Positions 53,352-62,903 are shown, numbered from the stretch's first letter. The stretch: 64,000 nt of DNA from Actinomycetota bacterium (GCA_005883215.1 VAYS01000014.1:21597-85596), one strand, 5' to 3'. Translations and numbers: made by a program. The notes: generated by a model not told the origin, from the letters alone.

Positions 53352-54560
53352 TCAGCCGCCTACGAGCAGGATCTCGTCGAGCCAGTCGAAGATCCGCTGC
53401 TCGCGCAACCCGCTGCCCAGCGGCTCGCAGTGGGACTCGGCGCCCTCCTCGGCGGTGAAGCGAACCAGCTGCTTGGGGCCGGGCAGGGCGTCGTAGAGCT
53501 GGCGGGACTGCCCCGGCCAGAAGGCCTCGCTGTCGGGATCGGTGATCAGCATCGGGCAGCGGATCTGCGCCAGCACGTCGGGCTCCAGGCGGTAGCGCTC
53601 GAGCTCCTTGTATACGTCGTAGTAGGAGTCGATCCCGTACGGGGCCATGCGGAAGGCGAGCGTAGCCCGCATGCTCCTGGAGAAGCGCTCGCTGCGCTGC
53701 ATCCACTTCTCAAAGCGCTCGCGATCGCCCTCCTCGAGCATCTTGGTCATCGTCCTGGGCAGGGGCTCGCGCCAGGAGGTGCCCACGTCGAGCACCCCGG
53801 GGTCGGCCACCGCGGCGGCGAGCCGGGGCTCGAAGGCGACCGCCCGCGGCACCCAGTATCCGGCCTGGCTGACGCCGATGATCGCGATCCGGTCGTGCTC
53901 GACCTCGGGCCGAGCGGCGAGGAAGTCGACCACCGGCCCGATCACCGCCTCCCAATCGGGGCGAAAGTAGAGCTTCTGCTCGTGCAGGACCGCGTTCTGG
54001 CCCGGGCGGTCGAAGACCAGGACCCGGTAGCCGCGCTCCAGCGCGCCGCCGGCCCCCATCGTCCACATGGCCGCGGTGGGGCCGTCGCTGCCGTTGTTCA
54101 TGATCACCGTCGGCCCCGGCTCGCCGGCGCCGGCCGGGGCGAACAGCCAGCCGGGAAGCGTCGTCTCCTCGTAGGGGATCCTCACCGCCTCGGAGCCCTC
54201 CACGAGCTCGGCGAACGCCTCCCAGCAGCGCTGAGAGGCCTGCCAGGTGGGGAGCCCGCGCGCCGGGTCATCGGAGGCGAACACCTGGTAGTTGGCGATC
54301 GAGTAGTAGATGGCGGCGCGCAGGAACCCCTCGCGCGCGCTGATCGCGTGCCCCGCGGCGCGGGAGCTTTCGGCGGCCTGTTCGGCGCGGCGAGCGGTGG
54401 CGGTCCACTCCGAGAACCAGCTCTCGGCCTTGCCGTTGCGGATCCGGCCGGCGGTGGCCAGGCACTCGCCCACGTCGGCCCCGCGCCGGTAGGCGCTGCC
54501 CAGCGCGATGTCCAGCCCGAACTGGTACTCGCTGTCCTTGAAGATCTTGATCGCCGACAT
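53352..54560 (-). CDS. alpha/beta hydrolase (DUF1100/FrsA-like)
   Basis: A 402-aa hydrolase. A helical N-terminal part (residues 1-125) precedes an alpha/beta hydrolase core: VIMNNGSDGP (oxyanion), IIGVSQAGYWVPRA (nucleophile Ser), TDPDSEAFWPGQ (acid) and GAESHCEP (His). The layout resembles 2,6-dihydroxypseudooxynicotine hydrolase and related C-C hydrolases, and DUF1100. Substrate unknown. The ATG at 54560 gives the conserved-looking start SAIKIFKDSEYQFG. Confidence 0.86.
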   Translation of the reverse strand: MSAIKIFKDSEYQFGLDIALGSAYRRGADVGECLATAGRIRNGKAESWFSEWTATARRAEQAAESSRAAGHAISAREGFLRAAIYYSIANYQVFASDDPARGLPTWQASQRCWEAFAELVEGSEAVRIPYEETTLPGWLFAPAGAGEPGPTVIMNNGSDGPTAAMWTMGAGGALERGYRVLVFDRPGQNAVLHEQKLYFRPDWEAVIGPVVDFLAARPEVEHDRIAIIGVSQAGYWVPRAVAFEPRLAAAVADPGVLDVGTSWREPLPRTMTKMLEEGDRERFEKWMQRSERFSRSMRATLAFRMAPYGIDSYYDVYKELERYRLEPDVLAQIRCPMLITDPDSEAFWPGQSRQLYDALPGPKQLVRFTAEEGAESHCEPLGSGLREQRIFDWLDEILLVGG

Positions 54561-54888
54561 CGATTGGGGCCGGCGCTGGGCGGGCGCGAGCGTGGCCGCG
54601 GTGGAGCGTAGCGGCGGCGTCTCGGAAGTAGCTCGCGCCGCGGCCTCGCCCGCCGCTTCGGCTAGTTGACGGCCCGGCGCCAGCTCGCACCCCGGCCGCC
54701 GCCGGCTCGGCTGTGTGCTGATCTCGGCGGCCGGCGCGCCGGCGGCGACGAGCGCGTCGGCCGGCGCCTTGGCGGGGAGCACGACACCGACCCGTCCTCG
54801 ACCCATGAGCGCCGGAAGCCCCGCGGGGGCGGGGCTTCCGGGCGCTCGGCAGGGCGATCGCCCTGGTGTTCGGGGAACGACGCGGCGG
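54561..54888. other. intergenic region with terminator
   Basis: No gene seen in 328 bases apart from read-through frames. It holds the terminator of the gene at 54889-55902 and, next to 54561, the presumed promoter of the hydrolase gene. Confidence 0.5.
54808..54846 (-). terminator. long GC-rich hairpin terminator
   Basis: GGAAGCCCCG (54814-54823) pairs with CGGGGCTTCC (54830-54839) around a 6-nt loop, and the stem continues outward with AGCGCC/GGGCGCT around one bulge. It lies 43 nt after the stop of the secreted protein gene at 54889. Confidence 0.75.
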
Positions 54889-55902
54889 CTAGTGCACGTA
54901 GTGCACCGCGCGGCCACCGGGGCGCCGCTTGGCGTGCCGCCGCCCGGCACGGGAGGTGGCGACCGGGACGTGCCCCCGACCGGAACCGGGCAGGCGCCGG
55001 CCGTACGGGGTGTCGGCGGTGACGCGGTACATGATGTTCACCGCCACCGTGGTCAGCGACGGGTCGCCGATCACGCAGGCCAGGAACGGAAGCGAGGACT
55101 GGAGACTGGGCGTACTCGACCCCCACTCCGCCTGGATCTGAGCCGGCGTCATCGTCTGGCCGGGACCCAGCTGGACAATCGCGGTGGGGTCCCCGCACTC
55201 CTCGCTGCTGTGACCGATCTTGACGAACGACAGTGCGTGCGACGGGGAGGGGTTCTGCACGCTGGTCAGCACGGCGGGGAACCCACCGCCGCCGTAGGAG
55301 CCCAGGTAGGGGACGAAGCCCTCGACGATCGGCTGCTCGGTCATGAACACGCTCGCGCTGTGGACGGTGCCCACCTGGGTGGGGGGCGGCCCGTCGCGCT
55401 GCCAGCCGAGGTCGATGCCCCACGTCTCGTGCTTGCGGATGAGGAACGACTTGGCGTCGGTGTCATACAGGGACAGCGCTCCGGAGCTCCCGTCGACCTT
55501 CCACTCATACACCGGGGAGTCCGAGGTGTCGAGATCGACGCCGAATCCCTGGATCGCGTGGTAGAGGTACTTGTGGTACTTGGCGTTGTAGAGCGCCACC
55601 GTGGCGCCGGCCGGCAGGGTGCGGTGGTCGCGCGGGTTGCGGCCCACGAACTGCCAGTTGCCATCCCGGCCCCAGCCGAGATCGACGGTGAGGTGGTGGT
55701 GTGAGACGGTGAGATCGGCGTCCGGGTAGTCGCTCACCCGGGCGCGGTCGTTGTTGATGAGCTCGTATGACGTGGCGGCGTTGATCCGGCCGGCACGAGC
55801 ATTGACGCTCCATTGATGCGGATCTGAGGCCTGCGCCAGCGTCGGCACGGCGAGGGCGGCGAACAGCGTGGCGATCAGGACGGTGAGACGTGCGGTGCGC
55901 AT
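54889..55902 (-). CDS. secreted beta-rich protein, unknown function
   Basis: A 337-aa exported protein. Signal peptide MRTARLTVLIATLFAALAVPTLAQA. Residues 30-170 have repeated aromatic-rich strands (GATVALYNAKYHKYLYHAIQ, VDLGWGRDGNWQFVGRN, GIDLGWQRDG) reminiscent of beta-trefoil lectins. Residues 190-300 form another domain with two Cys. The end is Arg/His/Gly-rich. Function unknown; surface carbohydrate binding is a guess. Confidence 0.7.
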   Translation of the reverse strand: MRTARLTVLIATLFAALAVPTLAQASDPHQWSVNARAGRINAATSYELINNDRARVSDYPDADLTVSHHHLTVDLGWGRDGNWQFVGRNPRDHRTLPAGATVALYNAKYHKYLYHAIQGFGVDLDTSDSPVYEWKVDGSSGALSLYDTDAKSFLIRKHETWGIDLGWQRDGPPPTQVGTVHSASVFMTEQPIVEGFVPYLGSYGGGGFPAVLTSVQNPSPSHALSFVKIGHSSEECGDPTAIVQLGPGQTMTPAQIQAEWGSSTPSLQSSLPFLACVIGDPSLTTVAVNIMYRVTADTPYGRRLPGSGRGHVPVATSRAGRRHAKRRPGGRAVHYVH

Positions 55903-56082
55903 GAAGACTCCTCGATTTGGCGCTGCGGATTAGACCCCTGCATCGTCCGCCTGGGCACCGCCGTTGTCGGTGATCTGTGCCGGGCTGCGAGCGTGACGAT
56001 CTGCACGTTTGCGGGGCCCGCGCCGAGCCTCGGTCGCCGAGCTGAACAACCTGCTCGGGTCCTACACCTAGGCGATCGGGGC

Positions 56083-56982
56083 TCAGGCGTCGTAGCGGCG
56101 GCGGGCTAGCCACACGCCGAGCAGCGCGATCAGGCTGACCGCGACGAGCGCCTCGCACCAGAAGAACGACAAGTAGTCGCTGCGAACCCCGATCGGGGGC
56201 GCGTTGGGCTGGGCGTTTCGGACGGCGGGAAAGGCAAACAGGAGCGCCGCCAGGAACGTAAATACGGGGAACTGGATGAGCCGGCCGAGGAGCACCACGC
56301 GCACGAGGACCCCCAGGACACCTAGCGTCAGCGCCCACATCGTCACGATCAGAAACAGGGAGAAGAACCGGGTGGCCGCCGACCGGCGCACGTTGATGCT
56401 GACGAAATGCCCACCGTCCTTGTCCGACCCCTCTCGCCGCAGCGAGAACGAGAATCCGTGGGTGGCTGCGAAGACGTCGAGAACGCTGGGAACGGCCTGC
56501 CCGGTGTCCGAGCGAGTGATGAGGACGTCGAGCGCCGCCTGATAGCGGTCGAATGGGTAGTTGGCGACAAAGCCATTCGTAAGCGCCAACGTCACGCTCT
56601 CGGGGCGCATGACCTCGCCCTCGTTAAACGTCTTGGCCACCGGCCCGGTGGCGGTCTCGGCCAGCAGCGTCAGGGGATGGCGCAACCGGTCTTCGGGATC
56701 GACCAGCGGGCCCTTGGGAGCGAACGAGAGGCGAATGGTCGCGGTCTCGGCTGCGGGATCGACCGCCAGCGACTTGCCCTCCAAGGCAACCCCGTTGGTC
56801 AGCGCGGGATCGCCGACGACGAACGGCGTCTTGTGAGCGCTCGTCTCGTCTGAGAAGGAGCTCAGCGTCAGTGCGTAGGCGACCCCCACCCCGATCGCGG
56901 CGAGCAGGAGGCCCAGCGCGAGTAGACCTCGTCGCGAGCGAGCGGCGGGCGAGGGTGGTGAGGGGGCGCGCTCGTCGGCCAT
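56083..56982 (-). CDS. DUF4436 family membrane protein
   Basis: A 299-aa membrane protein. One N-terminal helix (GLLALGLLLAAIGVGVAYALTL), an extracytoplasmic beta domain with the family's NYPFDRYQAALDVL motif, then three helices at the C-terminus (FFSLFLIVTMWALTLGVLGVLV; FTFLAALLFAFPAV; EALVAVSLIALLGVWLA). The function of DUF4436 is unknown. ATG at 56982 chosen; a GTG 12 nt upstream is an alternative. Confidence 0.8.
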   Translation of the reverse strand: MADERAPSPPSPAARSRRGLLALGLLLAAIGVGVAYALTLSSFSDETSAHKTPFVVGDPALTNGVALEGKSLAVDPAAETATIRLSFAPKGPLVDPEDRLRHPLTLLAETATGPVAKTFNEGEVMRPESVTLALTNGFVANYPFDRYQAALDVLITRSDTGQAVPSVLDVFAATHGFSFSLRREGSDKDGGHFVSINVRRSAATRFFSLFLIVTMWALTLGVLGVLVRVVLLGRLIQFPVFTFLAALLFAFPAVRNAQPNAPPIGVRSDYLSFFWCEALVAVSLIALLGVWLARRRYDA

Positions 56983-57088
56983 GCGGTGATCCGTCACGAC
57001 CCGGGCGAGGTGGCGCTGGTCGGGTCCGGCCGACTCTATGGCGCCCGGCACGCCGTTTCAACGCGTGCCCTGGAGCGGACGCTAGCCC

Positions 57089-58528
57089 TCAACCCTTAAG
57101 GACGCCGATCGGCCGCAGACGGACCACGCGGGCGGCGAGCCCGGCGCGCTCGACGACCTCGACCACGCGCCCGACGTCTTTGTAGGCCTCGGGCGCCTCC
57201 TCGGCCAGGCCGCGCGCCGAGGGAGCGCGCACGACGATTCCCTGGCCCTCGAGCCGCCGGCGCAGCTCGGCGCCCTCGACCTGCTTGCGCACCGCCGTGC
57301 GCGAGAGCCGGCGGCCCGCGCCGTGGCAGGTGGTGCCGAAGGAGCGCTCCATGGCGCCGGGGCGCCCGGCGAGCACGAACGAGGCCGTTCCCATGCTGCC
57401 CGGGATGAACGCCGGCTGGCCGACCCCACGGTACTCGGCGGGGAGATCCAGGTGACCGGGAGGGAAGGCGCGCGTGGCCCCCTTGCGGTGAACGCACAGC
57501 TGGCGGCCGTGATGGCGCTCGAGCTTGGCCACGTTGTGGGCGACGTCGTAGACCTGGTGGGTATCCCGTGCCGCATCGGGCCCGAGCACCTGGGCGATCG
57601 CCTCACGGGCGCGGTGGGCGATCGCGGCGCGGTTGGCCCAGGCGAAGTTGGCCGCCGCCGCCATCGCTCCCAGATAGTCGGCCCCCTCAGGGGAGTCGAG
57701 GGGCGCGCAGGAAAGCTGGCGGTCTGGGAGCTCTATCCCGTGGCGCGAGAGCGCGGCGTCCATGCGCTTTACGAAGTCGGTGCACACCTGGTGGCCCAGC
57801 CCGCGGGAACCAGAGTGGATGAGGAGCGCGACCTGACCCTGGCGCAGTCCAAACGCCCGGGCGGCCTCCGGCTCATAGACGCCGTCCACGCGCTGGAGCT
57901 CGAGAAAGTGGTTGCCCGACCCCAGCGTGCCCAGCTGGCCGGCGCCGCGCTCGCGGGCCCGGGGGGAGACGGAGCCCGGCCGGGCTCCGTCCAGGCGCCC
58001 CTGCGATTCGGTGAGGTGCAGCTCCTGCTCGCTGCCGATCCCCAGTTCCTCATACAGCGCCCGTGGCCCCTCCTCGAGTACCCGCTCGAGCTTGGCGCCC
58101 ACTAGGCCACGGCGGGATCCCTTGCCACCCGCTCCGACCGGGACCCGCCGAGAGATCTCGTTCACCAGGGCCTCGCGGCGCTCGCCCAGCTCGGCGTCGT
58201 CCAGAGGAAGAGCCAGCAACCGCACGCCGCAGTTGATGTCGTAGCCCACGCCGCCGGGGGAGACCACTCCGTCGGGCGCCTCGGTAGCCGCCACCCCGCC
58301 GACCGGAAACCCGTAGCCCTGGTGGATGTCGGGCATGGCCAGCGCGGCTTCGACGATCCCCGGCAGGGTGGCCACGTTGACCAGCTGCTCGAGCGAACGG
58401 TCCTGCTCGATGGCCGCCAACAGCTCGGGGTCGGCGAACACCCGGGCCGGGACCCGCATGTCCGACCGGGCGCTGGAGGGTATCTCCCACAGCTCTTGGT
58501 CGACGCGCGCGATCGCCAGCTCAGACAT
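57089..58528 (-). CDS. rtcB: RNA-splicing ligase RtcB
   Basis: A 479-aa RNA ligase joining 2',3'-cyclic phosphate or 3'-phosphate ends to 5'-OH ends with GTP and Mn. Seen: GVGYDINCGVRLL (metal Cys), GTLGSGNHFLE, LIHSGSRGLGHQV, NFAWANR, YDVAHNVAK, CVHRKGATRAFPPG, IPGSMGTASFVL and TCHGAGRRLSR, which holds the His that is guanylylated. The ATG at 58528 lies inside the end of the archease gene (8-nt overlap). Confidence 0.96.
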   Translation of the reverse strand: MSELAIARVDQELWEIPSSARSDMRVPARVFADPELLAAIEQDRSLEQLVNVATLPGIVEAALAMPDIHQGYGFPVGGVAATEAPDGVVSPGGVGYDINCGVRLLALPLDDAELGERREALVNEISRRVPVGAGGKGSRRGLVGAKLERVLEEGPRALYEELGIGSEQELHLTESQGRLDGARPGSVSPRARERGAGQLGTLGSGNHFLELQRVDGVYEPEAARAFGLRQGQVALLIHSGSRGLGHQVCTDFVKRMDAALSRHGIELPDRQLSCAPLDSPEGADYLGAMAAAANFAWANRAAIAHRAREAIAQVLGPDAARDTHQVYDVAHNVAKLERHHGRQLCVHRKGATRAFPPGHLDLPAEYRGVGQPAFIPGSMGTASFVLAGRPGAMERSFGTTCHGAGRRLSRTAVRKQVEGAELRRRLEGQGIVVRAPSARGLAEEAPEAYKDVGRVVEVVERAGLAARVVRLRPIGVLKG

Positions 58529-58910
58529 CGAGTACCACCGTGGCGCGGTAACCGGAAGTACAAGGCTCAAAGGCCAGCCGGTGGTAGGTGACCGCCTTGA
58601 CCAGCGGCGGCGGATCGCCGAGGCGGCCGGCCACGGTCGCCGTCACCCCCCGGGCGCTCAGCTCCAGCGACTCCAGCGCCACCGGCACGAACCCCTCCGA
58701 CTCGGCCGCGAACACAAGCTCGTCCAGCCAGGCGGCCAGCAAGGCCGGTCGATCAGGCGCCCCCACCGCGATCCGCCGGCGCTCGAGACCCTCGCCCTCG
58801 ACGTCCAGCAGCTCGGCCAGCCCCGCCAGCGCCTCGGCGAAGACCTCCTCCTCGGTGGCCGCCTCGATCGCCAGCTCCACCTCCGCGGTGTGATCGACCC
58901 AGCGATACAT
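58521..58910 (-). CDS. archease (RtcB cofactor)
   Basis: A 129-aa archease, which speeds RtcB guanylylation and allows multiple turnover. YRWVDHTAEVELAIEA starts the protein with the conserved Asp, and KAVTYHRLAFEP...ATVVLDV ends it with the conserved Asp-Val. Length is typical. It overlaps rtcB by 8 nt, giving the standard RNA-repair pair. Confidence 0.94.
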   Translation of the reverse strand: MYRWVDHTAEVELAIEAATEEEVFAEALAGLAELLDVEGEGLERRRIAVGAPDRPALLAAWLDELVFAAESEGFVPVALESLELSARGVTATVAGRLGDPPPLVKAVTYHRLAFEPCTSGYRATVVLDV

Positions 58911-59048
58911 GGTGCGATCATCGCGCGTCGACGAGCCGCCCGCCCAGCAGGAAGCGCGTCGGGGATGAGCGGGGGCGTCGGAGCTGCATGACAGAGTGCC
59001 GGCCTTCGAGGGTCGCCGCGGCCCGATCGACCATCCACGGAGGTAGGC

Positions 59049-59330
59049 ATGAGAAAGCTCGTCCTGGCGGCAGCCACGCCGACCGCGCTGGCCCTGTTTG
59101 CCGTTCCCGCCGTTTCGGCTCCGACCCACAAATGTGGTCATATGGGCACGGCGGTGGGCAACATCCGAGCCATCAACACCAACTGTGCGACCGCGCGCAA
59201 AGTCGCGCGGGCCGACCTTCAGGGAAAGCGCTACCGGGGCTTTCGCTGCACCTCCAAGCGCTATCCCGCGGGGGCGTCGGTGACCTGCCGCAAGGGCAAG
59301 AAGAAGGTCACCTTTCAAGTCGCCGACTAG
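59049..59330 (+). CDS. small secreted Cys-containing protein
   Basis: A 93-aa exported protein with good SD (GGAGGTAGGC then ATG). Signal peptide ends near PAVSAPT. The mature part has four Cys (HKCGHMG, NTNCATARKVA, FRCTSKR, VTCRKGKKKV) in a pattern that allows two disulfides, and a Lys-rich end. Similar small Cys-containing exported proteins, in my recollection, are common in this lineage. Function unknown. Confidence 0.8.
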   Translation: MRKLVLAAATPTALALFAVPAVSAPTHKCGHMGTAVGNIRAINTNCATARKVARADLQGKRYRGFRCTSKRYPAGASVTCRKGKKKVTFQVAD

Positions 59331-59375
59331 TAGCTGGCGCCAGGGCAGAGCGGCGATCCCGGCGCCGGCCGACGG

Positions 59376-59846
59376 CTATGTCGGGGTCGTTGCCCCGACC
59401 TCCTCGAGCGCCGCACGAAGCTCGTCGACGTCCTGAAAGTCGAGCCCCAACATGTGGTCGTGTCGGTAGCGCACCACGCCCTGCTCGTCGACGATCACCA
59501 CCGCGCGTCGCGTGCCCACCACCGGCGCGTGCGCCCCGTAGGACTTGGCCACGGCGCCGTCGATGTCGGCCAGCAGCGGCACGTTGAGCCCGTGCTTGGA
59601 GGTGAACTGGCGGTGTGAGTCCAGATCCTGGGATGAGATCCCGACGACCACCGCGTCCAGGGCATCGACATCCTGGGGCCGGTCGCGGTAAGAGCAGAAC
59701 TGACGGGTGCATACCGGCGTGTTGTCTCCGGGATAGAACAGCAACACCACGCGCTGGCCGCGCTGCTCGGACAGACGGAACGGACCCTCCGTCCCCGGCA
59801 GTTCGAAATCGGGCGCCTGGCCCCCCACCTTCGGTCCTCTGGCCAT
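59376..59846 (-). CDS. peroxiredoxin (BCP/PrxQ type)
   Basis: A 156-aa thiol peroxidase. FYPGDNTPVCTRQFCSYRD holds the peroxidatic Cys46 and resolving Cys51 five residues later, the atypical 2-Cys PrxQ arrangement. GISSQDLDSHRQFTSKHGLNVPLLAD and RRAVVIVDEQGVVRYRH follow the family. ATG at 59846 has SD CAGGAGG; an upstream extension is rejected. Confidence 0.93.
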   Translation of the reverse strand: MARGPKVGGQAPDFELPGTEGPFRLSEQRGQRVVLLFYPGDNTPVCTRQFCSYRDRPQDVDALDAVVVGISSQDLDSHRQFTSKHGLNVPLLADIDGAVAKSYGAHAPVVGTRRAVVIVDEQGVVRYRHDHMLGLDFQDVDELRAALEEVGATTPT

Positions 59847-59950
59847 GCCTGCCTCCTGGCTCGGGTGGGGCGATCCTAGCGCCCGCCCTCCGGCCCGCCT
59901 CGCCCGACGGCTCGCCCGGCACACCGAGAAGCGGTGCGCGGGTCAAGACG

Positions 59951-60409
59951 TCATCCCGGGGCGAAGCCGAGCTGGAGGGCAAGCAGCGAGGCGATCGCCG
60001 CGAGGCAGAAGACATGATCGCGCCAGATCGACCGGGCCAGACGGCTCTGGGTCTCGAGGGGGTCGGCGCGGGCGCCGAGGCGCACCGCGCTGGGTACGGT
60101 GTGGATCGCCGCCAGCACGACCGCCGCTCCCGCCAGGGCGAGCGAGGCCCACGCCACCCAGCTCGGCCCGTCACCGGCGAGGACCTCGGCGACGACGGCG
60201 CCGATGGTCAGCACCATCACTGCGGCCACTAGGCGGTTCATCGGGCGCGCGCTGGTGGTGACGCGCCGGTAGTAGGCGGCGATCGAGGCCAGGCTCTCCT
60301 CGGACACCGCACTCGGACCACGCGTGCCGCGCACCTGCATATCGAACATCAGGTCAAACCACAGCACGGCGAGCAGAAACCCCGCTCCCGCGCTCACGAA
60401 CGGTGTCAC
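59951..60409 (-). CDS. four-helix integral membrane protein
   Basis: About 152 aa with four hydrophobic segments: GAGFLLAVLWFDLMFDMQV, LVAAVMVLTIGAVVAEVLA, WVAWASLALAGAAVVLAAI and HVFCLAAIASLLALQLGF. Starts GTG at 60409, 17 nt after the DUF5995 stop; the exact start is uncertain because the frame is open further upstream. No family recognised. Probably cotranscribed with the DUF5995 gene. Confidence 0.65.
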   Translation of the reverse strand: MTPFVSAGAGFLLAVLWFDLMFDMQVRGTRGPSAVSEESLASIAAYYRRVTTSARPMNRLVAAVMVLTIGAVVAEVLAGDGPSWVAWASLALAGAAVVLAAIHTVPSAVRLGARADPLETQSRLARSIWRDHVFCLAAIASLLALQLGFAPG

Positions 60410-60426
60410 GCCGGCGAGTATCCCGG

Positions 60427-61500
60427 TTAGCGCCGCGAGCGCCGGTGATGACGGCGCGGGCGCGGGCGCCGGTGGCGCCGATGACGGCGGTGCGCTCGAG
60501 CCCGCGGGCGCCCGCTGTGGTTGGTGCCCCGCGCGCTCGAGGTCCCCCCGCGCCGGCCGCTCGGTCGTCTCGGCCAGGTCGGCTTGATCTCGTGGTGGGC
60601 CGAGCAGAAGGAATCGCGCATCGCGCGGTATCCGGCGGGCTGGTAGGAGTCGATCATCTGCGCCCATAGCCGAGAGTTGAGGTCGATCTCGTCCGCCACG
60701 CCCTGGCGCTCCTCCGCCGTGCGCGCGCTCAGCAGGCGTTCGGCGTTGCGCCACGCCAGCTCGCGCCAGCCCTTGACCATCTCCAGGGTGCCCTGATTGA
60801 GCGGAGGCAGCGGCTGGATGTAGCTGAAGAACGGGTCGTAGTGCTCGGCGTAGTAGGTCTCTAGGGCGTCGAACACGGCGGCGTTGATCGCGTTGACCGC
60901 GTCGTGATCGGGCTTGCGCGACTGGCCCTGGGGGGTGGTCACCCCCATCTCGGCATAAACGAAGGGCAGGTCGTGCTGGGTGTGGGCGCTGCTGGCCAAA
61001 AGCACGTCCTGACCGCCGTTGTCCTCGCCGTGGGCGGCGGCGTCAAGGGTCACCCGCCACGCCGCGGGCACCGGCCGGCCGGCGTCGTAGTCGGACAGCG
61101 CCTGGAAGTAGTGGTTGGAGAAGTACACGATCGTGTAGGTCATCCACTGGGGGTCGTGGATCGTCCCGTCCAGCACCGCCCGACGCAGGCCCTGGGTGAT
61201 GCGTATATAGGCCAGCGTGAACAGCGCCCGGTGATCGCAGGCGGCATCCTGGCGCCGCCAGGTGGCCTCCAGCCGGACGAGCAGGTCATCGATGCAGGCC
61301 AGGCTCGCCCGGCGGCAGTTCTCGACCGGATGAGGCTGGATCCCGGGCGCGAGCGCGACGCCGGGGAGGAGCTCGGGCCAGGGCGGGTTATCGGCGGCCA
61401 GAGCGGGCACGCCGGGCAGGCCGACCACGAACAGGACCATGCCGAGGGCCCCACCCCGCCGGGTGAGTCGACCGGCTCGTCTGAGGCTCCTCCCGGACAC
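60427..61500 (-). CDS. DUF5995 family secreted protein
   Basis: A 357-aa exported protein. Signal peptide GMVLFVVGLPGVPALAAD. The core (IDDLLVRLEATWRRQDAACDHRALFTLAYIRIT, YFSNHYFQALSDYDAGRPVPAAWR, DHDAVNAINAAVFDALETYYAEHYDPFF) is helical with conserved His and Asp residues, as in DUF5995. The last 55 residues are an Arg/His/Pro-rich low-complexity tail. Function of the family is unknown. Confidence 0.85.
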   Translation of the reverse strand: MSGRSLRRAGRLTRRGGALGMVLFVVGLPGVPALAADNPPWPELLPGVALAPGIQPHPVENCRRASLACIDDLLVRLEATWRRQDAACDHRALFTLAYIRITQGLRRAVLDGTIHDPQWMTYTIVYFSNHYFQALSDYDAGRPVPAAWRVTLDAAAHGEDNGGQDVLLASSAHTQHDLPFVYAEMGVTTPQGQSRKPDHDAVNAINAAVFDALETYYAEHYDPFFSYIQPLPPLNQGTLEMVKGWRELAWRNAERLLSARTAEERQGVADEIDLNSRLWAQMIDSYQPAGYRAMRDSFCSAHHEIKPTWPRRPSGRRGGTSSARGTNHSGRPRARAHRRHRRHRRPRPRRHHRRSRR

Positions 61501-61651
61501 CGCCTCCCCTGGGGACAGTCTTACCCACCCGCGCCCGGTTCGACGAGCGACCGCCGCCGCCAGGCGCCGGTGGGTGCCGGTCGGGCGCCCGGTTGCCAGA
61601 CTGAGAGGGGGGTGTCAGCGCTCCAACGACCGCTCCGATTCGCCTTGCTAG

Positions 61652-62896
61652 GTGTCTAGAGGCCGAGCCTTGCCCAAGCTTGCCTGGCAGTTAGGTCCCC
61701 GCGCCCTGGTCGGCCTGCTGGCCGCCGCCGCGCTGATGCTCGCCCCGACGCCGTCGGGCGCGGCGGTGCCCTCGCCCGCCAGCGCCCGGGCGGCCAAGCG
61801 CGCGCCCAAGCACCGCAAGTCCCACGGCAAGCGACGCCGTCCCCGCAAGGCCCAGCAGCCTCGGCTGCGTGGGTGGGCGCTGCGCGCCGACTCGGCCTAC
61901 CACGCGATGCAGTGGTACTTCTACGTCAAGCCCTACAGCCTCTATCGCGGATCGCCCTATTCCTATCTGTGGGCCTTCTCCCAGGCGATGACCGGCACCG
62001 TCACCGCGGCCATGGTCCCGTCGCTGGGCAAGAGCTATTTCCCCGAGGTGCGCGACCGCCTCCTCGGCCTCGACCACTACTGGGACCCCGTGCTCGATCC
62101 GCCGGGCTACGACGGCGGCGTGGTGGCGCCGCTGGGCCCGGGCGGGATCCGCTACTACGACGACAACGACTGGGTGGCGTTCGAGCTGCTGCGCTTGCGC
62201 CACCTGCGCGGCTTCGGCGCCCGCCTGAGCCGCGTGCGCCAGATCTTCCGCCTGGAGGAATCGGCCTGGGATGACGACAGCACCCATGCCTGCCCGGGCG
62301 GGATCCCGTTCGCGGACTCGCTCGAGAACGCCGTGCGCAACACGGTCACCACCGCCCCGGGTGCCGAGCTGGGAGCCCAGCTCTACCGACTCACCCACAA
62401 CACCGAGTACCTGGTGTGGGCCAAGCGGATGTACGAGTGGGTGCGCAGCTGTCTGCTACTTCCCAACGGCCTGTACGCCGACAGCATCGGCTACGACGGG
62501 AAGGTCGACACCAACACCTGGAGCTACAACCAGGGGTCGATGATCGGCGCCGGGGTCCTGCTCTACCAGGCGACCGGGGAGGACCGCTACCTCAACGAGG
62601 CGTCGCGTACCGCCGCCAACGCGCTCGCCCACTGGGGCGTGCCCCAGCTGCTGGCCGAGTCTCCCTTCTTCGTCGCCGTCTTCTCGCGCAACCTGCTCTA
62701 CCTCAACAGCGTGCGGCCCAAGGCGGCCTATCCGGGCCTGGTCCGCCAGTACGCCGACTACATCTGGACCAAGGTCCGTGACCCGCACAACGGCCTGTTC
62801 CCCCTTGACCCCGGGCACACGGTGCAGTTGCTCGACCAGGCCTCGGCGCTCCAGATCTTCGGCCTCCTGGGCTCCTCGCCGGGCACCTACTACTGA
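61652..62896 (+). CDS. secreted GH76-like alpha-1,6-mannanase
   Basis: A 414-aa exported protein. Signal peptide in residues 14-38 (LVGLLAAAALMLAPTPSGAAV), a Lys/Arg-rich linker, then an (alpha/alpha)6-barrel domain: YYDDNDWVAFELLRL with the catalytic Asp-Asp pair of GH76, WSYNQGSMIGAGVLLYQATG, and LLDQASALQIFGLL. GH76 enzymes cleave alpha-1,6-mannans such as those of actinobacterial and fungal cell envelopes. GTG at 61652; a TTG 18 nt downstream is an alternative start. Confidence 0.87.
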   Translation: MSRGRALPKLAWQLGPRALVGLLAAAALMLAPTPSGAAVPSPASARAAKRAPKHRKSHGKRRRPRKAQQPRLRGWALRADSAYHAMQWYFYVKPYSLYRGSPYSYLWAFSQAMTGTVTAAMVPSLGKSYFPEVRDRLLGLDHYWDPVLDPPGYDGGVVAPLGPGGIRYYDDNDWVAFELLRLRHLRGFGARLSRVRQIFRLEESAWDDDSTHACPGGIPFADSLENAVRNTVTTAPGAELGAQLYRLTHNTEYLVWAKRMYEWVRSCLLLPNGLYADSIGYDGKVDTNTWSYNQGSMIGAGVLLYQATGEDRYLNEASRTAANALAHWGVPQLLAESPFFVAVFSRNLLYLNSVRPKAAYPGLVRQYADYIWTKVRDPHNGLFPLDPGHTVQLLDQASALQIFGLLGSSPGTYY

Positions 62897-62903
62897 TCGT
62901 CGG

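Noticed and set aside
57568..57822. Plus-strand frames across rtcB
   Set aside because: Shadows of a gene with complete RtcB motifs on the minus strand.
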